A DNA stretch of 50,995 nt, from contig DATHMF010000035.1 in NCBI GenBank assembly GCA_035487355.1, forward strand, positions 1 to 50,995. Reading direction: 5' to 3'. Both the position numbers and the translations under genes were made by a program. A model generated the notes under the pieces. The model was not told the DNA's origin. It searched no databases and saw only the letters and a list, made by a program, of their open reading frames with translations. This DNA is from Terriglobales bacterium (GTDB lineage Bacteria > Acidobacteriota > Terriglobia > Terriglobales > Acidobacteriaceae). This document shows positions 16,673-26,545 of this stretch, piece after piece (position 1 is the stretch's first letter; each line of letters opens with the position of its first letter).

Positions 16673-17491
16673 CTACGTGTAAACGTAGAGAAGTTTGAGA
16701 TTGGGGTTCGTGGCCGCCATGTGAACGAGATTACGAAGGTTGTCAAAGCCATCAGCCAAAACCCTATCGTCCGTTGGGCGCTCTATTCGGGATAGTTCTC
16801 TGTCGAAAGCTTCGACCTCATCTTGGGTGAAAAATTGACACCACTCACCGAGTTTGATTTCTGGAACTGGGCCAGTCACGTGCTTCGAACCAGTAAAATA
16901 GTCTTCGATCCACGTGGACTGAGAGTAGAGATAGTTGACGAGAGCGGTGCGACTCATGCTCTGCTCGGGATTGATCCCCAGATTTCGCGGAATGCAGAAG
17001 ACCTCTAGCAGCTCGGGAGCAACCGAGTTTTCGACCAGGATGCGCATATCCTCGGGAGTGGTGACATCGCCTTTTTTTGGCTCTTTCGCTTTTGAACTGT
17101 AGTATTCCTTTCCAGTGAGAATAGCGATGTCTTCTTCATAAACTGCTTTTGGCCACCTGGGAGCCGACTGACCGATTGGCATCGAGTCGAGTTGCGTGAT
17201 GGCATCTCTCAGCAGTTTCACCAAAGGCACGGTGTCTGCCTTGTCGACAAAGGTCCGATAGGCCGGCAATACGGATCCCTCATTGAGCTGTGGATCAAAT
17301 AAATATATGAAGATGTCTACGCTCATGGTTTCCACCTTTGCATCCACTGCCTTATTTACTTTAATTACTTTAAGTTGATTCCCATCCTGCCCCATCGCAC
17401 GATTGCTGAAGAGTGTTCCTACAACTAGACACCATAAGAACGATAGGAACCCCGTTAGATGCCAGTGCGTCGGTGATTGCCTCAAAGTCAT
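16673..17491 (-). CDS. Exported protein paired with the RHS gene, unknown function
   Basis: 272 residues. The N-terminus (HLTGFLSFLWCLVVGTLFSNRAMG) looks like a signal peptide. The remaining 235 residues are acidic and mostly helical (for example KLGEWCQFFTQDEVEAFDREL) and match no family I recognise. The ATG lies 5 bp after the stop of the RHS protein, so the two are almost surely co-transcribed. In polymorphic-toxin loci the gene just downstream often encodes immunity, which is the obvious hypothesis; against it, a cytosolic immunity protein would be expected for a nuclease toxin, while this one appears exported. A chaperone or second envelope component is the alternative. Confidence 0.75.
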   Translation of the reverse strand: MTLRQSPTHWHLTGFLSFLWCLVVGTLFSNRAMGQDGNQLKVIKVNKAVDAKVETMSVDIFIYLFDPQLNEGSVLPAYRTFVDKADTVPLVKLLRDAITQLDSMPIGQSAPRWPKAVYEEDIAILTGKEYYSSKAKEPKKGDVTTPEDMRILVENSVAPELLEVFCIPRNLGINPEQSMSRTALVNYLYSQSTWIEDYFTGSKHVTGPVPEIKLGEWCQFFTQDEVEAFDRELSRIERPTDDRVLADGFDNLRNLVHMAATNPNLKLLYVYT

Positions 17492-17496
17492 CAGGG

Positions 17497-20400
17497 CTAC
17501 TCTCTATCAATCTCATCCCGCGCATTCTGTACCTTATTAATCAAGTTCTGCGCCCTATCTCGCGCCTCGCCCGCTAGTCCAAGTTGAACCTGGATGTAGG
17601 CTCCGCCGGCTTGTGCTCGAGTTATAAGGTCTGCTCGCTGTCCCGGCTTCAGTTTACCCCAGGCAGTAGCATCTACTACCAACGTCGAAATCGCACTCCC
17701 ACTCTTCCCAGCCTTGTTAATCGCCGCGGCCGTAGCAACAGCTTGGTCTACACCCGTACTGAATGAGCTAGCGCTGACCCCGGACTTAACCTCCACATAC
17801 CTCACGTAGATGGTTGGGCTGAGAGTTATGTCATTACCCAGACCGACGGGATTGGAAGCAGTGGCCACGTTAAGCAGTTGGGGCGCAACCGGGAACAACG
17901 GACTATTCTGCATCCTAACACCGATGTCAGGATGAACATCAGGAAGGTCTATCGGCGATGGAGCGGGACCATCACCTTCTTCACGGATATGATCAATGAC
18001 AGTGGCTTCGCCAGCCAGCCCCCGAAGTGTGTTACCGGCGCCCTCATTCAGGTTTGAGAGACTGCCAGAATTGAGGGCATCTTCGAAACCACCAGGACTG
18101 AAATTATTAGCGGCCAAAAGCACGCTGTTGAATGTGGGATCACTGCTCAAGGCAGCATTGACAGCCGCCGATTTAGCTAGTTGGGCTCCCTCTCCCGTAT
18201 CGTCTATGAATTTCAGCGGATTGTTCCTAGTGTAGGTATATAAATTCCACGATTGAGGGTTCGCGGGATGCTGGTCCGCAAATGGCTTATCTGGGGTTAG
18301 GAATCGTCCAATGGGATTGCAGTAATAGCGGGCTCCAAAGTAGTCGCAGCCGGTTTCGGTGTCGCGTTCTTTGCCGGTGAACTTATAGTTGTTGCCGATG
18401 CCTAGGTCGGTAATTATGCGCTCGCCGCCGAAGGGATAGTAATCCGATTCCTCTTTGATGTTGCCTAGGGCATCCGTGACAACATCCGCAGAGCCGAGAT
18501 GATCGCTAAAGTAGAACGTGTATCCGCTTGTCGCGTTGTACCGCGCCGTGCGCTTGCCGCCGAAGAAAACATACTCATTTTGCAGATTGCCGTTGAGGTC
18601 GGTTTCTTCTAACACTTCGCCCCCCGGTCCGTACCAATACAGAGTATTGGTGCTTCCAGTCTTTTTTACCCGCAGTCCGTCGGCGTCATAGTCATAAGAG
18701 CTGGTGAGACCGCCAACCGTCGCATAGGTCAGCCGGTTCTCTCCGTCGTAGACGTTAGAATAGCTGCTAGGAGGAGTAGCTGGGCAGGGCTGATTAGGAT
18801 CAACAATGTTTCCGGCAGCGTCGTAGCACCAGTTTTGTGCCGCTTGATTTTTGTTATTGATCGTACTCACACCATTTACAGTCAAATCCAGGGCAGCGTC
18901 GGGTGGTACAACTGTCCCTCCGACGGTCTTTTTATACAGATTTCCCCAGATGTCATAGGTGTAACTTTGGTTCCAATTCGCGGAAGTGGCTGAAAGCAAC
19001 CGGTTCAGGGCGTCATATTGGAAGCTCTGGGAGCGTGCGCTTTGGCCAATCTTGTTGTTGATTAACCGGCAGACGTTGCCGTTGTTGCCTCCATTACCGT
19101 TGCAGGAGTTGAAGTCATAACCCAGATCCAGCACATTGCCCAAGTTCGTGGAGTCAGTACACGGATTTGAACTGGACACAACGCCTGCACTGTTCGTAGC
19201 CAGACGGCACGGCTGCATGCGCAGGTTGTAGTAATCGGTGGTGGTCATGCCGCTGTTCACCACGCTGCTGAGTGCGCCCCAGGCGGTGTAATGCGCGCCT
19301 GTGGCGAAAGTGGTGGCGGTGTTCGCCGCAGAGATCGGCCTTTGGGCCTTATTGTAGGTATAGGTGACTAGCCGCCCACTGGGATACGTAACTGTCTTCA
19401 GAGAGCCATCAAGGTTGTAAGCGTAGCGGAATTCCTTGTTGACTTGCGTGGGAATGCGCTGGTTGAACTGAAGCTGGTAAACCGTGCGGCCTAGTGGGTC
19501 ATAACTGTTCAGGAATCCTACCGAGTCTCCATTTCCTGTTGCCGCGTAATTGTATTCCGAGCTGAGGCGGCCCCATCCGTTCTGGATGGAAATTCCCCAG
19601 AGAGTGCTCTGATCATAGACGTAAACTACGCCTCCCCCTGAGGAGTAGGATTTCCCTGTCAGCCGGTTCAGCGCGTCGTAGCCGTAGGTAGTAGTGAGTG
19701 TGGCCGTGCCCGTCTGGTTGGGTGCCGGGGCGATCTTTGAGATCAGATTGCTGGCGTTATCGTAGGCGTAAGTTATTGTTCCGGACTCTGGATTGGTGGT
19801 ACTCAGCAGACGCGAGAGCGAATCGTAGGAGAACAGGCGCGTACGCCAGTTCGCCGGACTAGGATCGCCGCCCTTCTGGTCTACGCGGACCAAGTTATCG
19901 AGCGTGTCGTACTGGTAGTCAGTCTCGTAGGTGAAATTACCGTTGGCATCCGGTTCCCAGACTGCGATAAGCCTGCCGAACGCATCGGTCTGACTGCGGC
20001 GCCGTTTGCCGGCCTGGTCGGTGACGGTGACAATCGGGAACTGTGAATAATCTGTGATGACGGTACTACCATCAGCGTTGGTAACCTGTGTCACCCGGCC
20101 CATTGCGTCGTAGGTGAATGTATCGCCAGGAGTGGAGGAAGAGTTGGAACAGGGGTAAGAGCTACTGTTCCAGCCCGGTCCCTGATATGGGTAGCGGACG
20201 AAGGACTTTCGGCCTAGGGCATCGTAGCAAGTGTCGCCCTGGTCGGTAATGTTGGCGCCCGGTTCGCCATTGCGCTTGGCCGTGCGGTTAACCCGGCCTA
20301 TGCCATCGAACCCAGTCCATGATTCCGCCCAGGTGTTGGAAGCAGAGTCAATCAGGTCTTGCCGGTCAATGTAGAAGTTGGGGAAGCTGGCGAGATTGTC

Positions 20401-22572
20401 GTTGTAAAAATAGTTGGTCTGGCCGCCATCGGTACGGGTGACCTGCAACGGGCGGTTCAAGAAATCGTAGGTGAAGATTGTGCCGTTGCGGCTATTGGCT
20501 AGATCGTTTGTATCACGGGTGTGGGCCAGCAATCCGGTGCAAGGATAGTAGTAGTCGTATTGCTCTTGATAGTTCAGGGCATTGGTGACCTGTCGTAGAT
20601 AGGCCTGTGTGTTGTACCCGCCTGGAACGCAGTTTCCGCCACCCCACCAGCTATCGGAATAGTCAAAGGTCGTCGAGTACCCCCGAGCGTCGGTCGTCTG
20701 CCGCAGATTTCCCAGGTCGTCGTAGTAATTGGTTGAAGTCGTCATGTACGTATTGCCCGGATTCAGCCAGTGCTGCACCTGCGTCAGGTTGCCGCGGGTG
20801 GTGTACACAGTGGAAAAGTTGCCATCGTGGTTGGGTGCCCCGCCTAAATCGCTTTGTACGCCTGTGCTGTCGTAGGTGTTGATGGTTTGGGCAGCGGTGG
20901 AGCCATTAGAAGCGATGACAGTCTGGACTGTAGCCCTTTCCACAATATTGCGACTAAAGTAGGCCGGATTGGACTGATAGAGGTAAGAGTATGTGGTCGT
21001 TCGCGTCGGCGTGCTGGACCCGTAGTCATATTCGCGGCGCGCGGCTATAGTCCCCACTGATCCGTGTGAGGAAGTTGCACTTGGAAGCGGGAAGTCGTTG
21101 CTGTAGTCTTGCTCTACTTTGGAGTTCTGACCATTTGGCCAGGTTGTGGTTGTACGGATGGGTTGGACCGCCCAAGCAACTGAAGAGAAATTTGGGTCTG
21201 TAGTTATATCTACTGAAGTACTCTGATAGTCGGTTGTTACTGTTTTGAGTACCACTCCTGCCGCACTAGAACCTTGGAAGTCCTGCGCACGAGTTTCATA
21301 GTAGGTACAATTATTCGGTACTGCAAACACCGTGAAAGCGTGAATGCTCTGGTTGCCTTGTGGATCAGTAACTGTTGTAGTGAGCGCGGGCCCGGTTGAG
21401 AAGCTGTAAGCATACGTAAATGTATGCGGACCAGTGCCGTCATTGGCGTCAATGGTTCGGCTCGTAACAACACGGCTTAAGTCAGTTATAGAACTACCAC
21501 AAAGCGATAAGTTATCCCAGCTATAAGAGATCGTTCCTCCGGTTGGAAGCGTTATTTTCGTCAAATCGCCATAATTGACATTTGGAGGATCCCCAGGGCT
21601 ACGGCTGTTATATTCGAAGCTCCAAGCGGTGCCGTTGGGAAGAACGATACTTTGAAGAGTCTCCCCGGTTGCTTGAACCTGAACATCTCCTGCAGGAAAG
21701 TTGGAAAGAATGCTGGCCTTTGCGTAACACAGCTTTACTGGGTAGCTACCATTTACTGCGCCGGGTAAAGTCCACAAAGTAGCTGATGTGATAGGCAACG
21801 GCCCTGTACAACCGCTGAAGTCCGATGTGGCGATGCCCAGTCTATAGACAAAGTAGCTCTCAGAACCGATAGGGTAAATAGGCCAAATCATCGTTCGACC
21901 TAATGTATCGGAAATCACCGGTGGTGCAGGAGGCAACCCGCCTTGCCATATGATCTGATTTCCATTCGGATCTTCGGCCAGAACAACAGGCGGAGCGGAA
22001 CCGTTGTTAGCACTGTGATAGTTGCCATATCGGTCGAAGATTCCACTTGCTGGAGCGTCTCCGCCAACGGCGGAGCTACGGATGCCACTTCCATCGAATG
22101 ACCTAAGCTCAGAAGTTGCAACAGACCCCGTATACATAAGATGATGGTTGCCTCCGTCTGGAGTCATGACATCTGCACGCGTGTACGAAGGCCACAACTG
22201 GGAATTTCGCCACTCATAAACTGCGACTGGGTCCTCTTCATAAGCCTGGTCCCAACCGATTTGCACGCCGGTGGGGCCCCCTCTCCAGTACCACAAGCAG
22301 TCTATTCCGGTGTTATCGCACTCATACTGCAGACGATAGCCTTTGCTGTTGGAGCCAAGGAACAAGTTCATTGTGAGACTTCCGCGCTGTGGAAGAGAAT
22401 AAAAGGGAGCGTGCAGAATGAGGGCGCCACTCGATAAACTCACCGAATCGATGCCACCCTCTTGGTAAGAGCCGTAGGGTAAGAATCCCTTTTGGGTATT
22501 TGCGTTATCTTGTGCAAATAAAGCTAAAGAGAATGCGAGGACTATTACTATGCTATAAATGGCTCTGCTCAT
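17497..22572 (-). CDS. Giant secreted RHS/YD-repeat protein with nuclease-like C-terminal domain
   Basis: 1691 residues. A signal peptide (MSRAIYSIVIVLAFSLALFA) is followed by an N-terminal region and, from about residue 500, many YD repeats (YDALGRKSFV, YDAMGRVTQVTN, YDSLSRLLSTTNP) that should build the RHS shell. The canonical core motif follows at about 1375-1457: DHLGSADVVTDALGN, KFTGKERDTETGCDYFGARYY, GRFLTPDKP. After it, residues 1458-1691 differ sharply and carry a GLAGEATVIDHI helix (Glu1522), PDIGV (Asp1549), VEVKSG (Glu1594, Lys1596) and FSTGVDQA (Gln1610), the order of acidic, ExK and Gln residues of PD-(D/E)xK nucleases. This is the layout of a polymorphic toxin. AGAGGA precedes the ATG by about 9 nt. 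Confidence 0.9.
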   Translation of the reverse strand: MSRAIYSIVIVLAFSLALFAQDNANTQKGFLPYGSYQEGGIDSVSLSSGALILHAPFYSLPQRGSLTMNLFLGSNSKGYRLQYECDNTGIDCLWYWRGGPTGVQIGWDQAYEEDPVAVYEWRNSQLWPSYTRADVMTPDGGNHHLMYTGSVATSELRSFDGSGIRSSAVGGDAPASGIFDRYGNYHSANNGSAPPVVLAEDPNGNQIIWQGGLPPAPPVISDTLGRTMIWPIYPIGSESYFVYRLGIATSDFSGCTGPLPITSATLWTLPGAVNGSYPVKLCYAKASILSNFPAGDVQVQATGETLQSIVLPNGTAWSFEYNSRSPGDPPNVNYGDLTKITLPTGGTISYSWDNLSLCGSSITDLSRVVTSRTIDANDGTGPHTFTYAYSFSTGPALTTTVTDPQGNQSIHAFTVFAVPNNCTYYETRAQDFQGSSAAGVVLKTVTTDYQSTSVDITTDPNFSSVAWAVQPIRTTTTWPNGQNSKVEQDYSNDFPLPSATSSHGSVGTIAARREYDYGSSTPTRTTTYSYLYQSNPAYFSRNIVERATVQTVIASNGSTAAQTINTYDSTGVQSDLGGAPNHDGNFSTVYTTRGNLTQVQHWLNPGNTYMTTSTNYYDDLGNLRQTTDARGYSTTFDYSDSWWGGGNCVPGGYNTQAYLRQVTNALNYQEQYDYYYPCTGLLAHTRDTNDLANSRNGTIFTYDFLNRPLQVTRTDGGQTNYFYNDNLASFPNFYIDRQDLIDSASNTWAESWTGFDGIGRVNRTAKRNGEPGANITDQGDTCYDALGRKSFVRYPYQGPGWNSSSYPCSNSSSTPGDTFTYDAMGRVTQVTNADGSTVITDYSQFPIVTVTDQAGKRRRSQTDAFGRLIAVWEPDANGNFTYETDYQYDTLDNLVRVDQKGGDPSPANWRTRLFSYDSLSRLLSTTNPESGTITYAYDNASNLISKIAPAPNQTGTATLTTTYGYDALNRLTGKSYSSGGGVVYVYDQSTLWGISIQNGWGRLSSEYNYAATGNGDSVGFLNSYDPLGRTVYQLQFNQRIPTQVNKEFRYAYNLDGSLKTVTYPSGRLVTYTYNKAQRPISAANTATTFATGAHYTAWGALSSVVNSGMTTTDYYNLRMQPCRLATNSAGVVSSSNPCTDSTNLGNVLDLGYDFNSCNGNGGNNGNVCRLINNKIGQSARSQSFQYDALNRLLSATSANWNQSYTYDIWGNLYKKTVGGTVVPPDAALDLTVNGVSTINNKNQAAQNWCYDAAGNIVDPNQPCPATPPSSYSNVYDGENRLTYATVGGLTSSYDYDADGLRVKKTGSTNTLYWYGPGGEVLEETDLNGNLQNEYVFFGGKRTARYNATSGYTFYFSDHLGSADVVTDALGNIKEESDYYPFGGERIITDLGIGNNYKFTGKERDTETGCDYFGARYYCNPIGRFLTPDKPFADQHPANPQSWNLYTYTRNNPLKFIDDTGEGAQLAKSAAVNAALSSDPTFNSVLLAANNFSPGGFEDALNSGSLSNLNEGAGNTLRGLAGEATVIDHIREEGDGPAPSPIDLPDVHPDIGVRMQNSPLFPVAPQLLNVATASNPVGLGNDITLSPTIYVRYVEVKSGVSASSFSTGVDQAVATAAAINKAGKSGSAISTLVVDATAWGKLKPGQRADLITRAQAGGAYIQVQLGLAGEARDRAQNLINKVQNARDEIDRE

Positions 22573-22898
22573 TTGGATATTTCCTCTTAAATTTTTACGG
22601 TTCTGCGATTGTTGAGGTTTCTACGACGCGAAAAAATGCTGAACATCTCGGCTGAAGTTATTTTCCTGCAGGCTTTCTTGAAGAACAGGCCAGAGGCTTG
22701 TTGCAAACAGTTAACCCGCAGTAGGGGCTCTGCGAAAAACTGCTAACACGCCTCTTAAGATAACGCTCGCGGATTATTTGTTCAATAGGATTAGCTATTT
22801 TTTAACAATAGTGACTTTTCTCGATAAAAAAGCACCAGCCCGTTCGAGGCTGGTGCTTTGAGAAGGGTAAATTTTCCCGAATCAGAACAATTCCCAAA
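22573..22898. other. Gap upstream of the RHS gene
   Basis: 326 bp that must hold the RHS promoter on the minus strand; it is AT-rich around 22780-22830 but no -35/-10 pair stood out. Its far end contains the terminator of the TonB-dependent receptor gene (22825-22860). No gene is seen. Confidence 0.5.
22825..22860 (-). terminator. Rho-independent terminator of the TonB-dependent receptor
   Basis: On the minus strand AAAGCACCAGCC, loop TCGAACG, GGCTGGTGCTTT, then a run of T. The stem is 12 bp and starts about 40 nt past the receptor stop codon. Confidence 0.92.
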
Positions 22899-25800
22899 TC
22901 AGAACTTAAACTTCACGGCAAACTGAATCTGACGGGCCGAGCCGGAGTCACCGGTCGGGAAGCGGGTGCTGTTGATTATGCCAAATGGGTTCGGCTTGCC
23001 AGGAGTCACAACACTCAACACGGAGTTCACTGAGCCCGAAGTATTGGGTTGGCCAAAGTTGGGATGATTGAGTATGTTGAAGAACTCCACCCGCAATTCA
23101 GCCATCACTCGCTCGGTGATTTTCGTGTTCTTGATGAGCGAGAGATCCACGTTTTGGAAGCCAGGCCCAAGGAGCGAGTTCCGCTTCATGGTTCCGAAGC
23201 GGGTCGTTGGCTGACCCAAGACGGTGGTAAGGTTGGTGGGAACGGCGAAGAGGCAGCCCGTGGGAACTGGGGAGCCAAGGTTGCACACGGTGTTGCTTCC
23301 GTTGTTGGTGAACCACTGAACGAGTCCTGCATTGCCAGTGGTGACGTCTGTAATGATGTGATTAACGACACTGACAGGAGCCAGTTGGTCAGGCCGGATC
23401 GTGTTTCCTGCTGTACCTGTAAAGTTGGCCAACGTGACCACATTCACCGGGTTCCCGCTTTGGAATTGAGCAATGCTAGCGAACTCCCAGCCTTCGATGA
23501 AGCGATTGCCATGAAATGGCAGGTCGTAGAGGCCGCTGAGAACGAAGCGATGGCGAGCATCGTAGTCGGAGAGGCCGTAGTTCAGGCGCGGATTGGTGCT
23601 GTCTTCCAGTGGAACCGTTGTTCCTTGCTGCGAACCCAAGGAGTTGTCATCCAGCGACTTGGACCAGGTGTAAGAAGCACTGAACTCAAGGCCGTGCGAG
23701 ATGCGCTTGGTCGCTGAGGCCCACAGGGCGTTATAACTGGAGTTGCTGGCATCATCAATCTCGGGGATATTGGTAAGCGTAGGACAGGTTGTTGCCGGTG
23801 CGACCGGGCAGGCGAATGACGAGCTGCTGGCAAGGGTTGTAAATGGGCGCACGATGTTGCTCGAAGTGGATATTGGAAACTCTATTTGATTCAGATTTCG
23901 CACCAGCCGCAAATGAGTTCCCTTTGATCCGAAGTAGCCGATCATGATTCCCAGCGTGGGCGTGACTTGCTGCTGAACGTTCAGGTTCCACTGCTGAACA
24001 TAGGCATCTTTCAGGTTGTGGTTCACGGCGTTGGGTGAAAGCGTATTCGCTGCCGTTACCGCAGTGAATGCATTGGCTATATTTATGGTTCCTGCGAAAT
24101 TAATCGGATTGGCAAAGGGCGGGTTGGAGGACAAAGGGGTCACCAGATTTGAGGTGGGCTGATCCACGGTGTAGCCATAAGCGGAGCGCAGGATGGTCTT
24201 CCCATCATGGAACAGGTCCCAGGCAAAGCCTACGCGCGGCTGCAAGTAGGCATTCTGGTTGTAAACATCGCCAACTCCCTTCCCCACTTGCACCAGCGAA
24301 CTCGTCGCCGGATCAAAGTTCACAAAGCGGTTGCGTGCCTCGGTGGGAGACACGTTCCAATCCAGCCGCAAACCCAGGTCCAGCGTGAAATAGGGCAGCA
24401 CTTTGTAATTATCCGTTACAAAGAAGCCCAGAGCATTGACAGCGATGCGGCTGGGACGGTTACCCGGCGTAACTACAAATTGGCTGGCAGTGCCCGCTTG
24501 AAAGGCGGCAAGGTTGTTGAAGGTGAATCTGCCGGTATCACCGGTGAAGCTGTTGCCATTGAAGCGGCGGAACTCGCCGCCGAATTTGATGCTGTGGTTG
24601 CCGTGCAGCCAGGTGATGGTGTCGGAGAGAACTGCCGTGCTGTCGCCGCGCCCCTGGGGGAAGCCGGAAGGCCCGCCAAAGTTAAGACCAACGCCACCGA
24701 GCCCGTTCACCTGAATTTGGGGCAATCCAATCGCAGTGGTGACTCCGTCGCTGATGCCGAAGGTCGCCGGATTGAGTGCCACGTTCGGTGCGAAGGTAAT
24801 AAAAATGCGGTTAACCCCCAAGCGCGCCTCATTGACCCAATTCGACGAGAAGACGTGCGTCTCGTTCAACGTGAAGATCTGACGGCGCGAGTGGCGCGTA
24901 TCGCCAAAGCCGGGAATGTTATTGCCCTGCAAGATAGGTTCCTGGCGCAGGTCCTGCTGCAACGCATAGTAGCCGTGCAGACGATCATTGCTGTTGAAGG
25001 AGTGGCTGATGTCAGCGGTTCCTTGATCAATGTTAACCGGGGCAAGGGCTGAGCTGATGAAGCTGGTACCCGAGTTTGGCAGTGGGATGAACTGCAGCAA
25101 CTGCTGGATCACAGGACTGGTTACACCTGCGCGGTCAGTCGGCGACAGTACTGTGGCACTGGTATCAACTCCCTGACGTTGACGCAGCGCTTCATAGCTC
25201 AAGAAGAAAAACGTGCGATCTTTCCAGATCGGCCCGCCCACCGCGCCGCCGAAGTTATTGCGCTTAAAGGTGGACTGGCGAAGGTGTTGGCCGGTCGGGC
25301 TGGTTTCCTTATTGAAGAAGTTACGCGCATCAAAAGCGTGGTTGCGCACAAACTCAAAGATCTCGCCATGTAGGGCATTTGTTCCAGAGCGGGTCGCGAT
25401 GTTAACGATGGCTCCTGAGTTGCGGCCGTATTCGGCGCCGTAGGTCTGATTATCAACCTTGAATTCAGAGACCGTATTGATCGAGGGTTGAAAGGTGATC
25501 TGGTTCTGCACCATGTCGTTCAGGTTGATGCCGTTAATCATGAAGTTGACGGCGTCTTCGCGGGAGCCTGCAGTGTTGAAAGAGAATGATCCCTGTCCGC
25601 GCAAAGGAGCAGTCAGGTTGCCGACCTGCGGAGGAGTTACGGAGCCAGCGACCAGCAGGCCCATATCCACAAAGTGGCGGCCGTTGAGTGGGATCTGCTG
25701 GACTGTGTTCTGGTTGACGACCTGGCCCACGCCGACGGTTGTCCCTTCAATGACCGGAGCTGCGCCGGTGACTTCGATGGTTTGGGAGACGTCGGTGACT

Positions 25801-26132
25801 TTGAGTTTGAAATCCTGTTCGACCGTGCGGGCCACTTCGAGGACCAGGTTGCTGGCCACGGCGGTCTGCATGCCCGTCGCCTGCGCGGTGATCCGATAGG
25901 TGCCTACGGGCAGCGAAGGCGCGATGTAGTTACCGGCACTGTCGGTCTGGGTAATGCGTTCTTCAGAGGTGGCCTGATTGTGGATGGTCACTTTGGCATT
26001 GGTTACAACCGCACCGGAGGAATCAGTGACGGTTCCCCGAATGGTGCTGGTGGATTGACTCCAGGCGGCGGGGATGCAGGCGAGCAAAGCAACAATAGCA
26101 CCCAGGAACACAACACGTATGTTGGTAAACAT
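22899..26132 (-). CDS. TonB-dependent receptor with N-terminal carboxypeptidase-regulatory domain (Oar-like)
   Basis: 1077 residues. A signal peptide ends near Ser-Gln at 25-26. Residues about 28-110 form a CarboxypepD_reg/Ig-like domain (STIRGTVTDSSGAVVTNAKVT, GNYIAPSLPVGTYRI). The plug follows (about 120-240; LNGRHFVDMGLLV, NFMINGINLND), then a barrel with typical strands (FGGEFRRFNG, SASYTWSKSLDDNS, YDLPF) ending in FAVKFKF with a terminal Phe, the Bam recognition signal. It transports an unknown substrate, probably a carbohydrate or peptide, using energy from TonB/ExbBD such as those at 41460-44258. AGGAGA precedes the ATG by about 8 nt. It is a single gene with its own terminator. Confidence 0.95.
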   Translation of the reverse strand: MFTNIRVVFLGAIVALLACIPAAWSQSTSTIRGTVTDSSGAVVTNAKVTIHNQATSEERITQTDSAGNYIAPSLPVGTYRITAQATGMQTAVASNLVLEVARTVEQDFKLKVTDVSQTIEVTGAAPVIEGTTVGVGQVVNQNTVQQIPLNGRHFVDMGLLVAGSVTPPQVGNLTAPLRGQGSFSFNTAGSREDAVNFMINGINLNDMVQNQITFQPSINTVSEFKVDNQTYGAEYGRNSGAIVNIATRSGTNALHGEIFEFVRNHAFDARNFFNKETSPTGQHLRQSTFKRNNFGGAVGGPIWKDRTFFFLSYEALRQRQGVDTSATVLSPTDRAGVTSPVIQQLLQFIPLPNSGTSFISSALAPVNIDQGTADISHSFNSNDRLHGYYALQQDLRQEPILQGNNIPGFGDTRHSRRQIFTLNETHVFSSNWVNEARLGVNRIFITFAPNVALNPATFGISDGVTTAIGLPQIQVNGLGGVGLNFGGPSGFPQGRGDSTAVLSDTITWLHGNHSIKFGGEFRRFNGNSFTGDTGRFTFNNLAAFQAGTASQFVVTPGNRPSRIAVNALGFFVTDNYKVLPYFTLDLGLRLDWNVSPTEARNRFVNFDPATSSLVQVGKGVGDVYNQNAYLQPRVGFAWDLFHDGKTILRSAYGYTVDQPTSNLVTPLSSNPPFANPINFAGTINIANAFTAVTAANTLSPNAVNHNLKDAYVQQWNLNVQQQVTPTLGIMIGYFGSKGTHLRLVRNLNQIEFPISTSSNIVRPFTTLASSSSFACPVAPATTCPTLTNIPEIDDASNSSYNALWASATKRISHGLEFSASYTWSKSLDDNSLGSQQGTTVPLEDSTNPRLNYGLSDYDARHRFVLSGLYDLPFHGNRFIEGWEFASIAQFQSGNPVNVVTLANFTGTAGNTIRPDQLAPVSVVNHIITDVTTGNAGLVQWFTNNGSNTVCNLGSPVPTGCLFAVPTNLTTVLGQPTTRFGTMKRNSLLGPGFQNVDLSLIKNTKITERVMAELRVEFFNILNHPNFGQPNTSGSVNSVLSVVTPGKPNPFGIINSTRFPTGDSGSARQIQFAVKFKF

Positions 26133-26545
26133 AAAAGCTCTCTCCTAAGAACAGATTTGTTGGGCCGGTATTTTTCCGGCTATTTAAGTACTGAGTTTTG
26201 AGGGTCTACTGCAGCTCTGGGAATGCGATTTCACGTGTGGGATGCAGAGCATTATATACATGCATGAGACGTACCAAAGGGTGGGAACGTAAGCAGTTGA
26301 TTTAGATGGGATTGTAAAGGTAGAAGGTAGGCGTGCCTACGGTTTTTAAGAGTTTTGGGGCTGGGATACTGAATTTGGTAGGCAAGGTTTTTTATGAGCG
26401 AAATTAATCCGGGGCTGAAGCCCAATTCCTATTTAAACTCTACCCCCGGCTAAAGCCGGGGGCTCCCACCTGCGCCGCGAGCGGCGCAAAATGAAACAAG
26501 CGATTAAATTTAAATAATGAAACAAGCTCTCTATAAACAAGCTCT
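26133..26545. repeat. Gap with GGCTAAAGCC palindromic repeat
   Basis: 413 bp without a gene. At about 26409-26466 lies GGGGCTGAAGCCC followed by CCCCCGGCTAAAGCCGGGGG and CGCCGCGAGCGGCG, hairpin units of the same family found inside tgt at 37090-37146. The part next to 26132 should contain the receptor promoter; none is obvious. AAATGAAACAAGC-like units repeat near 26490 and 26518. Confidence 0.75.

Noticed and set aside
15966..22572. Type VI secretion effector locus
   Set aside because: The RHS protein has a Sec signal peptide and no VgrG, PAAR, Hcp or adaptor gene is nearby.
24207..25052. 281-codon plus-strand frame opposite the TonB-dependent receptor
   Set aside because: It lies wholly inside a well-identified gene, with no domain and no start signal.
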